Shown one piece after another: positions 42,602 through 51,515 of a DNA stretch of 64,000 nt. Under the pieces are notes generated by a model. That model had not been told where the DNA came from. It was given only the letters and a program-made list of their open reading frames with translations, and did no database searches. The translations under genes were made by a program, and so were the position numbers. Each line of letters starts with the position of its first letter. Position 1 is the stretch's first letter. The stretch spans positions 124,001-188,000 of the forward strand of contig NZ_JAERVJ010000008.1 of NCBI RefSeq assembly GCF_016745395.1, read 5' to 3'. The DNA comes from Methylocystis sp. Sn-Cys. Its GTDB lineage: Bacteria > Pseudomonadota > Alphaproteobacteria > Rhizobiales > Beijerinckiaceae.

Positions 42602-43471
42602 TTACGGCGCCGCCGCTCCAAAACGCCCCGCGCGATAATCCGCGATCGCTTGCTCGATCTCCGCCCGCGTGTTCATCACGAAAGGCCCCTCCTGCACGAC
42701 CGGCTCGTGGATCGGTTCGCCGCTGAGCAGCAGGAGTTTCGTATCCGCTTGCGCGGAGAAGATGACGTCGCCGCCCGCGCGCTCGAAGATGATCGTCTCT
42801 CCAGCGCGCACATGCGCTTGGCCATCGACGACAACCGGCCCGTCGAGCGCGACGACGACAAGATTATGCCCCTCGGGCAAGGAAAAGGCGGCGGTCCCGC
42901 CTTCCTTGATGCGGACGTCCCAAATGTTCATCGGCGTCGCCGTGCGCGCGGGCCCGGTCGCGCCCTGAAGCTCCCCGGCGATGACGCGCGCGACGCCGGC
43001 GCCCTTGTGCAGCGCCACATTCGGAATATCGCCGGCGGATAGCGCCTGGTAACGCGGGGCCGTCATCTTCAGGTGCGCCGGCAGATTGACCCATAGCTGA
43101 ACGATTTCGAAGCGCCCGCCTGTTCGGGCGAAATCATCGGCATGATATTCCTCATGCAGGACGCCCGCGCCGGCTGTCATCCACTGCACGTCGCCAGGCC
43201 CGATAAGCCCGCCCGCGCCGGTCGAGTCGCGATGCGCGACTGCGCCGTCATAGACGATCGTCACCGTCTCGAAGCCGCGATGCGGATGCAGCCCGACGCC
43301 GAGACGCCGCTCGGTTGGCTCGAAATGCACAGGACCGGCGTAATCCAGCAGGAGGAAAGGGCTCATCAGCGCCTCGCGCCGTTGATGCGAGAAAAGCGTG
43401 CGCACCGGAAAGCCGTCGCCGACCCAATGCATGGTCTCGGGCGCGGCAAGGACCCCGATGATCTTGCGCAT
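42602..43471 (-). CDS. Pirin family protein
   Basis: 289 residues from ATG 43471 with GGGAGG 8 bp upstream. Bicupin: pirin metal ligands match His62 and His64 (GLHPHRGFETV), His106 and Glu108 (GVLHEEYH), spaced as in human pirin and E. coli YhhW, and the C-terminal cupin follows (NIWDVRIKEG...FSLPEGHN). Bacterial homologues can have quercetin 2,3-dioxygenase activity; others regulate pyruvate metabolism. It diverges from the SMR transporter gene across 161 bp. Confidence 0.92.
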   Translation of the reverse strand: MRKIIGVLAAPETMHWVGDGFPVRTLFSHQRREALMSPFLLLDYAGPVHFEPTERRLGVGLHPHRGFETVTIVYDGAVAHRDSTGAGGLIGPGDVQWMTAGAGVLHEEYHADDFARTGGRFEIVQLWVNLPAHLKMTAPRYQALSAGDIPNVALHKGAGVARVIAGELQGATGPARTATPMNIWDVRIKEGGTAAFSLPEGHNLVVVALDGPVVVDGQAHVRAGETIIFERAGGDVIFSAQADTKLLLLSGEPIHEPVVQEGPFVMNTRAEIEQAIADYRAGRFGAAAP

Positions 43472-43500
43472 AACGGACCTCCCTGCCGACTCGTCCGGCA

Positions 43501-43628
43501 AATTCCTTTCCAACTTATGTTGGGGCTCGCGCGCGTAATTCAAACAAGCGGGCTGGGCGCGCGCCGCCCGCTTGACGCCGCTGGCTGGAGCGCCAACAAG
43601 GCAATCGCATTCTGTGTTGGAAGGAATT
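43501..43628 (+). promoter_or_regulatory. Inverted repeat that pairs with the ribosome site of the SMR transporter gene
   Basis: AATTCCTTTCCAAC (43501-43514) is complementary, with one bulged base, to GTTGGAAGGAATT (43616-43628), which contains the Shine-Dalgarno GGAAGGA. Between them is an inner stem CAAGCGGGC (43545-43553) with GCCCGCTTG (43566-43574), and CCAAC 43510-43514 can pair alternatively with GTTGG 43519-43523. Two mutually exclusive pairings for the same arm are what a translational switch needs. I could not fit it to guanidine riboswitch classes I-III. Confidence 0.5.
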
Positions 43629-43632
43629 GTAG

Positions 43633-43953
43633 ATGGCCTGGATCATCCTCTTGATCGGAAGCCTTTGCGAGGTGGGCTGGCTCGTCGGCATGAAATACGC
43701 CGACGGCTTCACGCGCCTGTGGCCGACGGTGATCATGCTGTTTTTCATGGTCGCGAGCGTTGGCTGTTTGGGCGTCGCGATAAAGACGATACCGGCGGGG
43801 ACAGCCTATGCCGTGTGGACCGGCGGCAGCATCGCGGCCGTGGCGGTCGTCGGCGTGTTTTTCTTAGGCGAGCCCGCCACCCCGATGCGGCTGGCGTCCT
43901 TCGCCTTGATCGTCATCGGCATGGTCGGGCTCAGATTGAGCGGCGTGAACTAA
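43633..43953 (+). CDS. SMR-family transporter, SugE/Gdx type
   Basis: 106 residues, four membrane helices filling the protein, with the essential glutamate Glu13 in GSLCEVGWLVGMKYADGF and GTAYAVWTGGSIAAVAV in helix 3. The W-x2-x-K-Y-A-D-G-F pattern after Glu13 and the tryptophan next to it place it nearer to SugE/Gdx guanidinium exporters than to EmrE drug pumps. It functions as an antiparallel dimer exchanging substrate for protons. The start has GGAAGGA 7 bp upstream, which can be sequestered. Its last four bases overlap the end of a convergent amidinotransferase gene, whose chemistry also concerns guanidino groups. Confidence 0.85.
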   Translation: MAWIILLIGSLCEVGWLVGMKYADGFTRLWPTVIMLFFMVASVGCLGVAIKTIPAGTAYAVWTGGSIAAVAVVGVFFLGEPATPMRLASFALIVIGMVGLRLSGVN

Positions 43954-45062
43954 AAATAGCTCTCCAGCGTTCCACGCCGGCGCACGTCGAGCGTCGCGCA
44001 ATGGTAGGCCCCGCCGAACGCCGCATAATGCAGGAAGGGAACGGGAATCGGCTCGAAGCCCCATTTCTCGACCTGCCGCAGCATATTGACGTGATGCGGA
44101 TCGACGATCATGCGCTTCTCGTCAATCATCAGAATATTCATGCTCAGCCATTTGCCGCACATGGAGGTGATGGCGAGAATGCGGTCGTCGATCGGCGTCG
44201 GGTCCGGCGCGACGAGTATGTCCCATTTCTTGAGAATGTCCGGCAGCTCGTCGGGGTGAATATATTCCGGATTGATGAGGAGCTTGCCGGGGCCGAGTGG
44301 CAAGATGGTCGTGTCGATATGCATCGGGTTGGGGCAGCGGCTTTTGATCTCGTGAATGCGATAGCCTTCGCCCAAATGCCGGCGCAGCCAGTCGACGCCC
44401 ATCTTGTTCGTCACATTTGAGCGGGTGACGAAAATATCCCGCCCGCAGCGGAAGAAGTCGGCCGCGTCGAACACCGGTTCGAATTCGGTGAGAATATAGC
44501 GGATCGGCTCGCCCTTTTTCGGCAATTCGAAATTCGGATCGAACAGCGCGTCGGTGAGTTGCGGCTTCGGCGCCGAGGTCCAACGCGCGCCGCGGCGGAA
44601 ATAGTCCTTGAGGATGGGGCGGTAAGAGTGCGTTTCGAAATAGCGGCAGGGCCAGGCCATGGGCGTTTCGAGAATCTCGTCGCCAATGACCAGCATCGAA
44701 TCGCGCGGGCAGGAATTGCAGAAGCCGCGCGAGGACCAATAGGGTGTCGCGAATTTCGCGTGGTGATCGAAGGGCTCGGGGCGCGTGACGGTGACGCCGA
44801 GCGATTCGAGCACCTCGATGAAATGATCGAGCTCCTCCTGGGCGGGCTCGACCATGAATTTGGGAAAGCGGAAGCCCGCCGCCAGGGACTGGGCGCGCGC
44901 CGCCATGCCGGGGATGTTGCAAGTGACGACCGGGTGGTTGGAGGGGATGGTCGACCCTTCGAGGCGTCCGACGATGATTTCCTCCAGCGGGTCCCATTCA
45001 TTGTGGGAACTCACAGGGCAGGCGGCGGCGGACGATTCGGACGAAGGCGCGTGAAAGTTCAT
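43950..45062 (-). CDS. Glycine amidinotransferase-like enzyme (AGAT/StrB1 family)
   Basis: 370 residues. Long motifs shared with human arginine:glycine amidinotransferase are present: VFDAADFFRCGRDIF, CPNPMHIDTTI, KWLSMNILMIDEKR and GGAYHCATLDVRRRGTLESY. The triad equivalents are Asp199, His248 and Cys355; Cys forms the amidino-enzyme intermediate. The reaction moves the amidino group of arginine to an amine, such as glycine (giving guanidinoacetate) or an aminocyclitol. The acceptor cannot be told from sequence. It converges on the SMR gene with a 4-bp overlap. The start 45062 has only a weak ribosome site. Confidence 0.88.
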   Translation of the reverse strand: MNFHAPSSESSAAACPVSSHNEWDPLEEIIVGRLEGSTIPSNHPVVTCNIPGMAARAQSLAAGFRFPKFMVEPAQEELDHFIEVLESLGVTVTRPEPFDHHAKFATPYWSSRGFCNSCPRDSMLVIGDEILETPMAWPCRYFETHSYRPILKDYFRRGARWTSAPKPQLTDALFDPNFELPKKGEPIRYILTEFEPVFDAADFFRCGRDIFVTRSNVTNKMGVDWLRRHLGEGYRIHEIKSRCPNPMHIDTTILPLGPGKLLINPEYIHPDELPDILKKWDILVAPDPTPIDDRILAITSMCGKWLSMNILMIDEKRMIVDPHHVNMLRQVEKWGFEPIPVPFLHYAAFGGAYHCATLDVRRRGTLESYF

Positions 45063-45307
45063 GCTGAAAATCCCGGTGTTTCCTCGCTATTATTTTTGGC
45101 CGACGCGGGAGAGAGGGCCATCGCTCAATATGTCGCAGGAACGGCTCCGGTCCAACGCTCTTGCAAGTCCGGCTGGTTTCGCTTTATAAGCCGCGCTTCC
45201 GAACCGCCCGGCCAGTGATGGGCTGCCGTGGCGGTTCTTTCGCTCGCGCGAAGCGCGTTGGCTCAGCCGGCGCGAAAAACAACAGGGCCAAGGCCCAGGA
45301 GAGCAAA

Positions 45308-45508
45308 ATGCCCAAGCTGAAGACGAAATCCGGCGCAAAGAAGCGCTTCAAGGTCACCGGGACCGGCAAGGTGGTCTATGCCCAGCAGGGCAAGCGCCAC
45401 GGCATGATCAAGCGCACGAACAAGCAGATCAGAAATCTGCGCGGGACGAATGTTCTGTTCAAGACCGACGGCGACAACGTCAAGAAATACTTCCTGCCGA
45501 ACGCCTAA
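45308..45508 (+). CDS. rpmI: 50S ribosomal protein L35
   Basis: 66 residues, [22 protein letters not shown] start and [26 protein letters not shown] end, full length for the family. AGGAG 7 bp before ATG 45308; the frame is open further upstream but without the family sequence. Paired with rplT after 39 bp. The infC gene that often precedes this pair is absent, so the 245-bp leader from 45063 should contain the promoter and possibly the L20 autoregulatory site, which I could not identify. Confidence 0.97.
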   Translation: MPKLKTKSGAKKRFKVTGTGKVVYAQQGKRHGMIKRTNKQIRNLRGTNVLFKTDGDNVKKYFLPNA

Positions 45509-45547
45509 TCGTCCCCTATACACGCAGAATTCTGAAGGAGTTTCGTC

Positions 45548-45913
45548 ATGGCTCGCGTCAAACGGGGCGTTACGTCCCACGCCAAGCACAAGAAAACGCT
45601 GAAGGCCGCCAAGGGCTTCTACGGCCGCCGCAAGAATACGATCCGCACCGCCAAGGCGGCCGTCGATCGCTCGATGCAATACGCCACGCGCGACCGCAAG
45701 GCCAAGAAGCGCACCTTCCGCGCGCTGTGGATTCAGCGCCTCAACGCCGCCGTGCGTGAGCATGGCCTGACCTATTCGCGCTTCATCGACGGCCTCGCCA
45801 AGGCTGGCGTGATCGTCGACCGCAAGGTTCTGTCGCAGCTCGCCATCGAGAAGCCCGAGGCTTTCGCGGCCATCGTGGCGCAGGCCAAGGCGGCGCTGCC
45901 GCAGGCTGCCTAA
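45548..45913 (+). CDS. rplT: 50S ribosomal protein L20
   Basis: 121 residues, standard length: [51 protein letters not shown] and a helical C-terminus. Basic N-terminal extension binds 23S rRNA early in 50S assembly. AAGGAG 7 bp upstream of the ATG. Followed by a strong terminator, so rpmI-rplT is a closed two-gene operon. Confidence 0.98.
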   Translation: MARVKRGVTSHAKHKKTLKAAKGFYGRRKNTIRTAKAAVDRSMQYATRDRKAKKRTFRALWIQRLNAAVREHGLTYSRFIDGLAKAGVIVDRKVLSQLAIEKPEAFAAIVAQAKAALPQAA

Positions 45914-45938
45914 CCTTCTGATCATACAAGATTTATTG

Positions 45939-45971
45939 AAGCGCTCGCCGTTCGACGGCGGGCGCTTTTTT
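45939..45971 (+). terminator. Intrinsic terminator of rpmI-rplT
   Basis: 13-bp stem AAGCGCTCGCCGT (45939-45951) with ACGGCGGGCGCTT (45955-45967), one G-T wobble, TCG loop, then six Ts. It begins 26 bp after the rplT stop. Confidence 0.93.
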
Positions 45972-46052
45972 GATTTATTCCAAATTTACCTGGATCAATC
46001 CGGCTTCTTCGGGTGTTGCTCCTCCCTGGAAAGGAGAACAGGAGTCACACTC

Positions 46053-46196
46053 ATGAAAGGCAAGCAGAAAGACGGAGTCGCGGCGACTTTGGCCAAATTG
46101 GTGGACGCCGTGCGCGGCGCCTTCGCCGGCCCGGCGACGCCCGTATTGCGGCCGATCCCCGTTCGGCGGCCAGTTGCTCCCCAACGCCATGACTAG
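46053..46196 (+). CDS. Small hypothetical protein
   Basis: 47 residues from ATG 46053 with GGAG 8 bp upstream (and AAGGAG further up). MKGKQKDGVAATLAKLVDAVRGAF is amphipathic and the rest is Pro/Arg-rich (PVLRPIPVRRPVAPQRHD). No family recognised. It is supported only by the ribosome site and codon pattern; it sits after the ribosomal-protein terminator as a probable single gene. Confidence 0.45.
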   Translation: MKGKQKDGVAATLAKLVDAVRGAFAGPATPVLRPIPVRRPVAPQRHD

Positions 46197-46276
46197 CGCG
46201 TTGGACAAGACACTCCCGCCTGCGTCGGCGAGTCCTATCTTTTGCTACAGCGGCGAAAGACTCAGATAGAGGCCAA

Positions 46277-47191
46277 ATGCCGGCGCAGGCGCTTTTGAGA
46301 TCGACGAAATTCCTCGGAGAGGCGGTGAGGGAGACGCCGAGACTGGCGGTCGATCTCGCCGCGCGGTTGCAGGATCATCGGCGGATCGCCGATATGCCTT
46401 ATGGCGAGGGGCCGCGCCGTCGGCTCGACGTCTATCTTCCGGCGAGCCTCGCGGCGCCCCGCGCCATCATCCTTTATCTCTACGGCGGGAGCTGGTCCTC
46501 CGGCGCCAAGGAGATTTACCGCTTTCTCGGCGCGTCGCTGGCCGCGCGGGGCTATCTCGCCGTCGTCCCCGACTATAGCATCTATCCGGCCGCCCGTTTT
46601 CCGGCGTTTGTCGAGGACGCCGCCGAGGCGCTTTGCTGGACCCATAACCATGCGGCGCGCTTCGGCGCCGATCGAAGGCGGCTCTTTGTCATGGGCCATT
46701 CGGCGGGGGCTCATATCGCCTCCATGCTCGCATTCGAAAAACGCTGGCTTGCGGCCGTGGGCCTCGATAGCCGCGCCGACCTTGCCGGCGTGATCGGCCT
46801 TGCCGGCCCCTATCACTTCGAGATCGACACGGATTTGCTCCGCGGCGTCTTCGGCCCGCCGGAAAACAAGGGGCGGACCCAGCCCATGGCCTATGTGACG
46901 CGCGACGCGCCGCCGCTGCTGCTGGCGACGGGAGAGGTCGATAAAACCGTTACGCCGCGCAACACGCATGATCTCGCGGCCGCCGTGCGGGCGGCGGGCG
47001 GCGAGGTCGAGACGAGATTCTATCCGCGGCTGGGGCATCGCGAGATCATCGGCGCCTTTTCACCGATCTTTTCCTTCCTGGCGCCCGTCGCCGCCGACGT
47101 AACGGCCTTCATCTCGACTAAAACCGCGCGCGCCGCTAACACTGGGCGAAGCGGCGGAAGCGAGCGGGGCCCGCATGAGCCAGTCATATGA
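46277..47191 (+). CDS. Alpha/beta hydrolase (carboxylesterase/BD-FAE-like)
   Basis: 304 residues, no signal peptide. HSL-type landmarks: oxyanion motif ILYLYGGSWSSG (the HGGG region), nucleophile in VMGHSAGAHIA (about residue 142), Asp in ATGEVDKTVTP or nearby and His in PRLGHREII. Similar proteins include kynurenine formamidase-like and feruloyl esterase-like hydrolases. The 3' end overlaps lpdA by 17 bp in another frame, so the two are co-transcribed; a metabolic link with the dehydrogenase is not obvious. Confidence 0.85.
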   Translation: MPAQALLRSTKFLGEAVRETPRLAVDLAARLQDHRRIADMPYGEGPRRRLDVYLPASLAAPRAIILYLYGGSWSSGAKEIYRFLGASLAARGYLAVVPDYSIYPAARFPAFVEDAAEALCWTHNHAARFGADRRRLFVMGHSAGAHIASMLAFEKRWLAAVGLDSRADLAGVIGLAGPYHFEIDTDLLRGVFGPPENKGRTQPMAYVTRDAPPLLLATGEVDKTVTPRNTHDLAAAVRAAGGEVETRFYPRLGHREIIGAFSPIFSFLAPVAADVTAFISTKTARAANTGRSGGSERGPHEPVI

Positions 47192-48614
47192 TGTCATCGT
47201 CATCGGCGGCGGACCGGGCGGCTATGTCGCCGCCATACGCGCGGCGCAGCTCGGGCTGAAGACGGCGGTCGTCGAGCGCGAGCATCTCGGCGGCATTTGC
47301 CTCAACTGGGGTTGCATCCCGACCAAGGCGCTGCTGCGTTCGGCCGAGGTCTACCGGCTGGCGCAGGAGGGCGCGCGCTATGGTGTGACGGTCACGGAAC
47401 CGGGCTTCGATGCGGCCCGTATCGTGGCGCATTCGCGCGAGGCGGCGGGGCGGCTCAACGCTGGCGTCGGCTTTCTGCTGAAGAAAAACAAGGTCGACGT
47501 CATTTGGGGTGAGGCGCGGCTCGGGTCCAAGGGCGAAGTGCAGGTCGGCGCGCCGACGAAACCGGCCGTGACGCCGCAGCTCCCGGCGCCGAAGACGCCT
47601 CTGGGGGAGGGCGCCTATCAGGCCAAGCATATCATCGTCGCGACCGGAGCGCGTCCGCGCGTCCTTCCGGGGCTGGAGCCCGACGGGCGGCTGGTATGGA
47701 CTTACTTCGACGCGCTGAAGCCCGAACGGTTCCCGAAGTCGTTGCTCGTCGTCGGCGCTGGCGCCATCGGCGTTGAATTTGCCTCCTTCTATCGGACCTT
47801 CGGTGTCGAGGTGACGCTGGTCGAGGCGTTGCCGCAAATTCTCGCCGCGGAAGACGCCGAGATCGCCGCTTTCGCGCGCAAGAGCTTCGAGAAGCAAGGG
47901 ATTGTCATAGAGACGGCGACAACTGTCGTTGGTCTGGAGAAGAAGGCGGACGGCGTCGTCGTTACGCTCAAGGGCGCCGACGGCGGGACACGCACGTTGG
48001 AGGTCGAGCGCGTGCTGTCGGCCGCGGGCGTCGTCGCCAATGTCGAGAACATCGGGCTCGAGGCGCTGGGCGTCGCGCTGGAGCGCGGCGTCATCAAGAC
48101 GGACGGGCTCGGGCGCACCAATGTTCCGGGCGTCTACGCCATCGGCGACGTGGCGGGCGGGCCGATGCTCGCGCATAAGGCGGAGCACGAGGGCGTCGCC
48201 TGTGTTGAGGCGATCGCAGGGCTGCCGGCGCATCCGCTGGACAAATCCCTCGTTCCCGGCTGCACTTATTGCCATCCGCAGGTGGCGTCGGTCGGCCTCA
48301 CCGAGGAGAAGGCGAAGGCCGCGGGCGATGAGGTCCGGGTCGGACGCTTCCCCTATCTCGGCAATGGCAAGGCCATTGCGCTTGGCGAGCCCGAGGGGCT
48401 CGTGAAGACGATCTTCGACGCCAAGACCGGCCGCTTGCTCGGCGCGCATCTCGTCGGCGCCGAGGCGACGGAGCTGATTCAGGGCTTCGTCATCGCCATG
48501 AATCTGGAGACGACGGAGGAGGAGCTGATGCAGACGATCTTCCCGCATCCGACGCTCTCCGAGACGATGCATGAGAGCGTGCTGAACGCCTTCGGGCGGG
48601 CGATTCATATTTGA
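47175..48614 (+). CDS. lpdA: Dihydrolipoyl dehydrogenase (E3)
   Basis: 479 residues. FAD-binding GGGPGGYVAAIRAAQLG, redox disulfide in GGICLNWGCIPTKALL (about 42-47), NAD-binding VVGAGAIGVEFA, second FAD motif GVYAIGDVAGGPMLAHKAEHEG, and the His-Glu pair in FPHPTLSETMHE that is needed from the partner subunit. An insert of about 25 residues (SKGEVQVGAPTKPAVTPQ...) near 118-145 is usual in alphaproteobacterial pyruvate dehydrogenase E3. It reoxidises lipoamide of the 2-oxo-acid dehydrogenase complexes, none of whose E1/E2 genes are nearby. Confidence 0.95.
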   Translation: MSQSYDVIVIGGGPGGYVAAIRAAQLGLKTAVVEREHLGGICLNWGCIPTKALLRSAEVYRLAQEGARYGVTVTEPGFDAARIVAHSREAAGRLNAGVGFLLKKNKVDVIWGEARLGSKGEVQVGAPTKPAVTPQLPAPKTPLGEGAYQAKHIIVATGARPRVLPGLEPDGRLVWTYFDALKPERFPKSLLVVGAGAIGVEFASFYRTFGVEVTLVEALPQILAAEDAEIAAFARKSFEKQGIVIETATTVVGLEKKADGVVVTLKGADGGTRTLEVERVLSAAGVVANVENIGLEALGVALERGVIKTDGLGRTNVPGVYAIGDVAGGPMLAHKAEHEGVACVEAIAGLPAHPLDKSLVPGCTYCHPQVASVGLTEEKAKAAGDEVRVGRFPYLGNGKAIALGEPEGLVKTIFDAKTGRLLGAHLVGAEATELIQGFVIAMNLETTEEELMQTIFPHPTLSETMHESVLNAFGRAIHI

Positions 48615-49070
48615 CCCCCTCCCATCACTCCCAAGGGAGTCACGCATCTTGGGGGCGTCATGGCCCGGCTTGTCCCCGCCACCCAAGCTCAGGTGCACGG
48701 CTCACAAGACGCCTTATCATTGGATAAGTTCATGCAAGGCTTTGGAGGCTAGTCCCGCGCCTCTGGCGGGTGCATAGTGCGATTACTGCCCAGCACTAGC
48801 TACGGTTGCTCGGCGTGGATGGCCGGGACAAGCCCGGCCATGACGAGGGCCGCGACATGAAGATTTGTGCACACGCCAGCCAACCCTCCCGCGCTGCCGC
48901 GGGAGAGGCGGTAGAGCGTGGCTTTTATCGAGTTGGTCGTCCACTCTTCCGCTAAGCGGGGGAGGGACGGGGTGCGGCCTTTCACCCCGGGGGCCGAGCG
49001 ATAAACTCTCTTGCAAGCAGGCGCGCGCGACCGTTTCTATTGTGAAGGCGAAGCGGGGAAGGGAAGACAT
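48615..49070. repeat. Intergenic region with a 190-bp inverted-repeat element and a short hairpin
   Basis: 456 bp. CGTCATGGCCCGGCTTGTCC (48656-48675) is nearly complementary to the segment at 48821-48845 (GCCGGGACAAGCCCGGCCATGACG), bounding about 190 bp without a coding frame. A separate perfect hairpin CTCCCGCG (48886-48893)/CGCGGGAG (48898-48905) follows. The psiE promoter should lie after this. Small open frames here look spurious. Confidence 0.6.
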
Positions 49071-49538
49071 ATGGCCAGCGATCGCGCTCCGGAGTCCAGC
49101 GAAGCGATGCGGCGCATGCGCGGCTTCGCGCATCCCCTCGGGCATTTTCTGTCGGAGAGCTTTCACTTCCTAGGGCTCTTCGCCATCGGCGGTGCGACCG
49201 TCTGGGCGGCGGCGAAGGCCTTTATCGAGATGACCGGGAAGGGCCACGCATCGATCGAGGATCTCCTACTGCTCTTTATCTACCTCGAGATCGGCTCGAT
49301 GGTTGGGATTTATTTCAAGACAAATCACATGCCGGTGCGTTTTCTGCTTTACGTCGGCATCACCGCGCTGACGCGCCATATGATCGGCTATGTCCAGAAG
49401 GACGCGCCGCCGGACTTCGGAATTTTGATCCTCGCCGGCGGCACGTTGATCCTGGCGCTTGCGGTTTTCATCATCCGCTATGCGTCGTTCCACTACCCCT
49501 CTTCGGAGGCGAGCGACCCCGGACGCGAGACGGCGTAG
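49071..49538 (+). CDS. PsiE-family phosphate-starvation-type membrane protein
   Basis: 155 residues from ATG 49071 (GGGAAGGGAAG upstream). About four membrane segments after a 30-residue soluble head; family-typical LLLFIYLEIGSMVGIYFKTNHMPVRFLLYVGITALTRHMIG (about 70-110) is conserved. E. coli PsiE is induced by phosphate starvation but its function is unknown; no Pho-box is evident upstream here. It converges on aspS with 8 bp between stops. Confidence 0.82.
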   Translation: MASDRAPESSEAMRRMRGFAHPLGHFLSESFHFLGLFAIGGATVWAAAKAFIEMTGKGHASIEDLLLLFIYLEIGSMVGIYFKTNHMPVRFLLYVGITALTRHMIGYVQKDAPPDFGILILAGGTLILALAVFIIRYASFHYPSSEASDPGRETA

Positions 49539-49546
49539 ACGGGGCC

Positions 49547-51331
49547 TTACGCCCCCTTCTCCGCCGGCAGGTTCAGCCTGATGTGCAGCTCGCGGAGCTG
49601 CTTCATCGTCGCTTCGCTCGGCGCGCCCATCAGCAAATCCTCGGCGCGCTGGTTCAACGGGAAGAGCGTCACCTCGCGCAGATTTTCTTCCTCGGCGAGC
49701 AGCATCACGATGCGGTCGACGCCCGGCGCGATGCCGCCGTGCGGCGGGGCGCCATATTGGAAGGCGCGATACATGCCGCCGAATTTCTCGATCAGCACAT
49801 CCTCGCCATAGCCGGCGATCTCGAAGGCCTTCTTCATGATCTCGGGGCGATGGTTACGAATGGCGCCCGAGGAGAGCTCCACGCCGTTGCAGACGATGTC
49901 ATATTGATAGGCGAGGATGTCGAGCGGGTCCTTCGTCTCCAGCGCCTCCATGCCGCCCTGCGGCATGGAGAAGGGATTGTGCGAGAAGTCGATCTTCTTG
50001 TCCTCGTCGTTCCACTCGTACATCGGGAAGTCGACGATCCAGCAGAATTCGAAGACGTCGGTCTTCGACAGGCCCAGCTCATTGCCGATGCGCAGACGCG
50101 CGGCGCCCGCGAGCTTCGCCGCGGGAGTCTCTTCGCCCGCCGAGAAGAAGACGGCGTCGCCCGCCTTCACGCCGGCCTTGGCGGCGATAACCGCCTGCAC
50201 GTCGGCGGGGATGAACTTGGCGATCGGCCCCTTGCCGGTCAGCGCGCCGTTTTCTTCCTCGAAGATGATATAGCCCAGGCCCGGCGCGCCTTCGCCGCGG
50301 GCCCAGTCGTTGAGCTTGTCGAAGAAGCTGCGCGGCTGCGACGCCGCGCCCGGCGCCGGAATGGCGCGCACGGTCTTGCCGCGGAAGGCCTTGAAGCTGA
50401 CGTTCTCGCCCTCGAACTCGGCGGAGAGATCGACGATGACGAGCGGATTGCGCAGGTCCGGCTTGTCCGAGCCATATTTGAGCATGGCTTCGCGGAAGGG
50501 GATGCGCGGGAATTTCTGCGTGACCGGCTTGCCCTTCGAGAATTCCTCGAAGACGCCGCGCAGCACCGGCTCCATCGCCTCGAACACGTCTTCCTGCGTG
50601 ACGAAGCTCATCTCGACGTCGAGCTGGTAGAATTCGCCGGGCGAGCGGTCGGCGCGGGCGTCCTCGTCGCGGAAGCAGGGCGCGATCTGGAAATAGCGGT
50701 CGAAGCCCGCGACCATCAGCAACTGCTTGAACTGCTGCGGCGCCTGCGGCAGCGCGTAGAACTTGCCGGGATGCAGGCGCGAGGGCACCAGAAAGTCGCG
50801 CGCGCCCTCGGGCGAGGAGGCGGTCAGGATCGGCGTCTGGAACTCGAAGAAGTTGCCGGCCTTCATGCGCGAGCGGATCGAGTCGATGATGCGCCCACGC
50901 AGCATGATGTTGGCGTGCAGCTTCTCGCGGCGCAGGTCGAGGAAGCGATATTTGAGGCGGATGTCTTCCGGGTAATTCTGGTCGCCGAAGACAGGAAGCG
51001 GCAGCTCGCCCGCGGGGCCGAGCACCTCGATCTCATTCACATAGATTTCGACGTGGCCCGTCGGCATGTCGGGGTTCTCGGTGCCGGCCGGGCGCTTGCG
51101 CACCTCGCCGTCGAGCCTCACGACCCATTCCGAGCGCAGCTTTTCAGCCTGAGCGAAGGCGGGCGAATCGGGGTCGACCACGCATTGGGTGAGGCCGTAA
51201 TGGTCGCGCAGGTCGATGAACAGCACGCCGCCATGGTCGCGGATGCGATGGCACCAGCCGGAGAGGCGGATTTTCTGACCCGCGAGCGCTTCGGTGGGCT
51301 CTCCGCAGGTATGCGAACGGTAGCGATGCAT
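49547..51331 (-). CDS. aspS: Aspartyl-tRNA synthetase
   Basis: 594 residues from ATG 51331 ([13 protein letters not shown]). N-terminal OB anticodon-binding domain ([22 protein letters not shown]), class II core with motif 1/2 ([41 protein letters not shown]), the bacterial GAD insertion (about 300-420) and motif 3 [23 protein letters not shown]. In alphaproteobacteria lacking AsnRS this enzyme can also charge tRNA-Asn; that cannot be decided here. Divergent from thiL. Confidence 0.96.
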   Translation of the reverse strand: MHRYRSHTCGEPTEALAGQKIRLSGWCHRIRDHGGVLFIDLRDHYGLTQCVVDPDSPAFAQAEKLRSEWVVRLDGEVRKRPAGTENPDMPTGHVEIYVNEIEVLGPAGELPLPVFGDQNYPEDIRLKYRFLDLRREKLHANIMLRGRIIDSIRSRMKAGNFFEFQTPILTASSPEGARDFLVPSRLHPGKFYALPQAPQQFKQLLMVAGFDRYFQIAPCFRDEDARADRSPGEFYQLDVEMSFVTQEDVFEAMEPVLRGVFEEFSKGKPVTQKFPRIPFREAMLKYGSDKPDLRNPLVIVDLSAEFEGENVSFKAFRGKTVRAIPAPGAASQPRSFFDKLNDWARGEGAPGLGYIIFEEENGALTGKGPIAKFIPADVQAVIAAKAGVKAGDAVFFSAGEETPAAKLAGAARLRIGNELGLSKTDVFEFCWIVDFPMYEWNDEDKKIDFSHNPFSMPQGGMEALETKDPLDILAYQYDIVCNGVELSSGAIRNHRPEIMKKAFEIAGYGEDVLIEKFGGMYRAFQYGAPPHGGIAPGVDRIVMLLAEEENLREVTLFPLNQRAEDLLMGAPSEATMKQLRELHIRLNLPAEKGA

Positions 51332-51515
51332 GGGCCGCTTTCGGTTGGAAATGTAAAGGATGCCGGAAAGGCCCGGCGATTGCGCGCCAAGAAGCGCAAT
51401 GGGATTGTCCCTGTCAAGCCGGGGAGGGAGGGGTTCTGGCTCGGATGTCGGGCGCCGAACTGCCCCTCCCCATCCCTCCCCGGTTTTGCGTCGCAAAGCG
51501 GGAGAAGGAGGAACC

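Noticed and set aside
43472-43632. A known guanidine riboswitch (class I, II or III) upstream of the SMR gene
   Set aside because: I looked for the ACGR hairpin pair, the class I core and the class III pseudoknot. Only a minus-strand GCCGGACGAG fragment ahead of the pirin gene was seen, without the rest of the consensus. An uncharacterised switch remains possible.
48615-49070. Small genes in the lpdA-psiE gap
   Set aside because: Short frames coincide with palindromic repeat arms and lack ribosome sites; the region is better explained as repeats plus a promoter.
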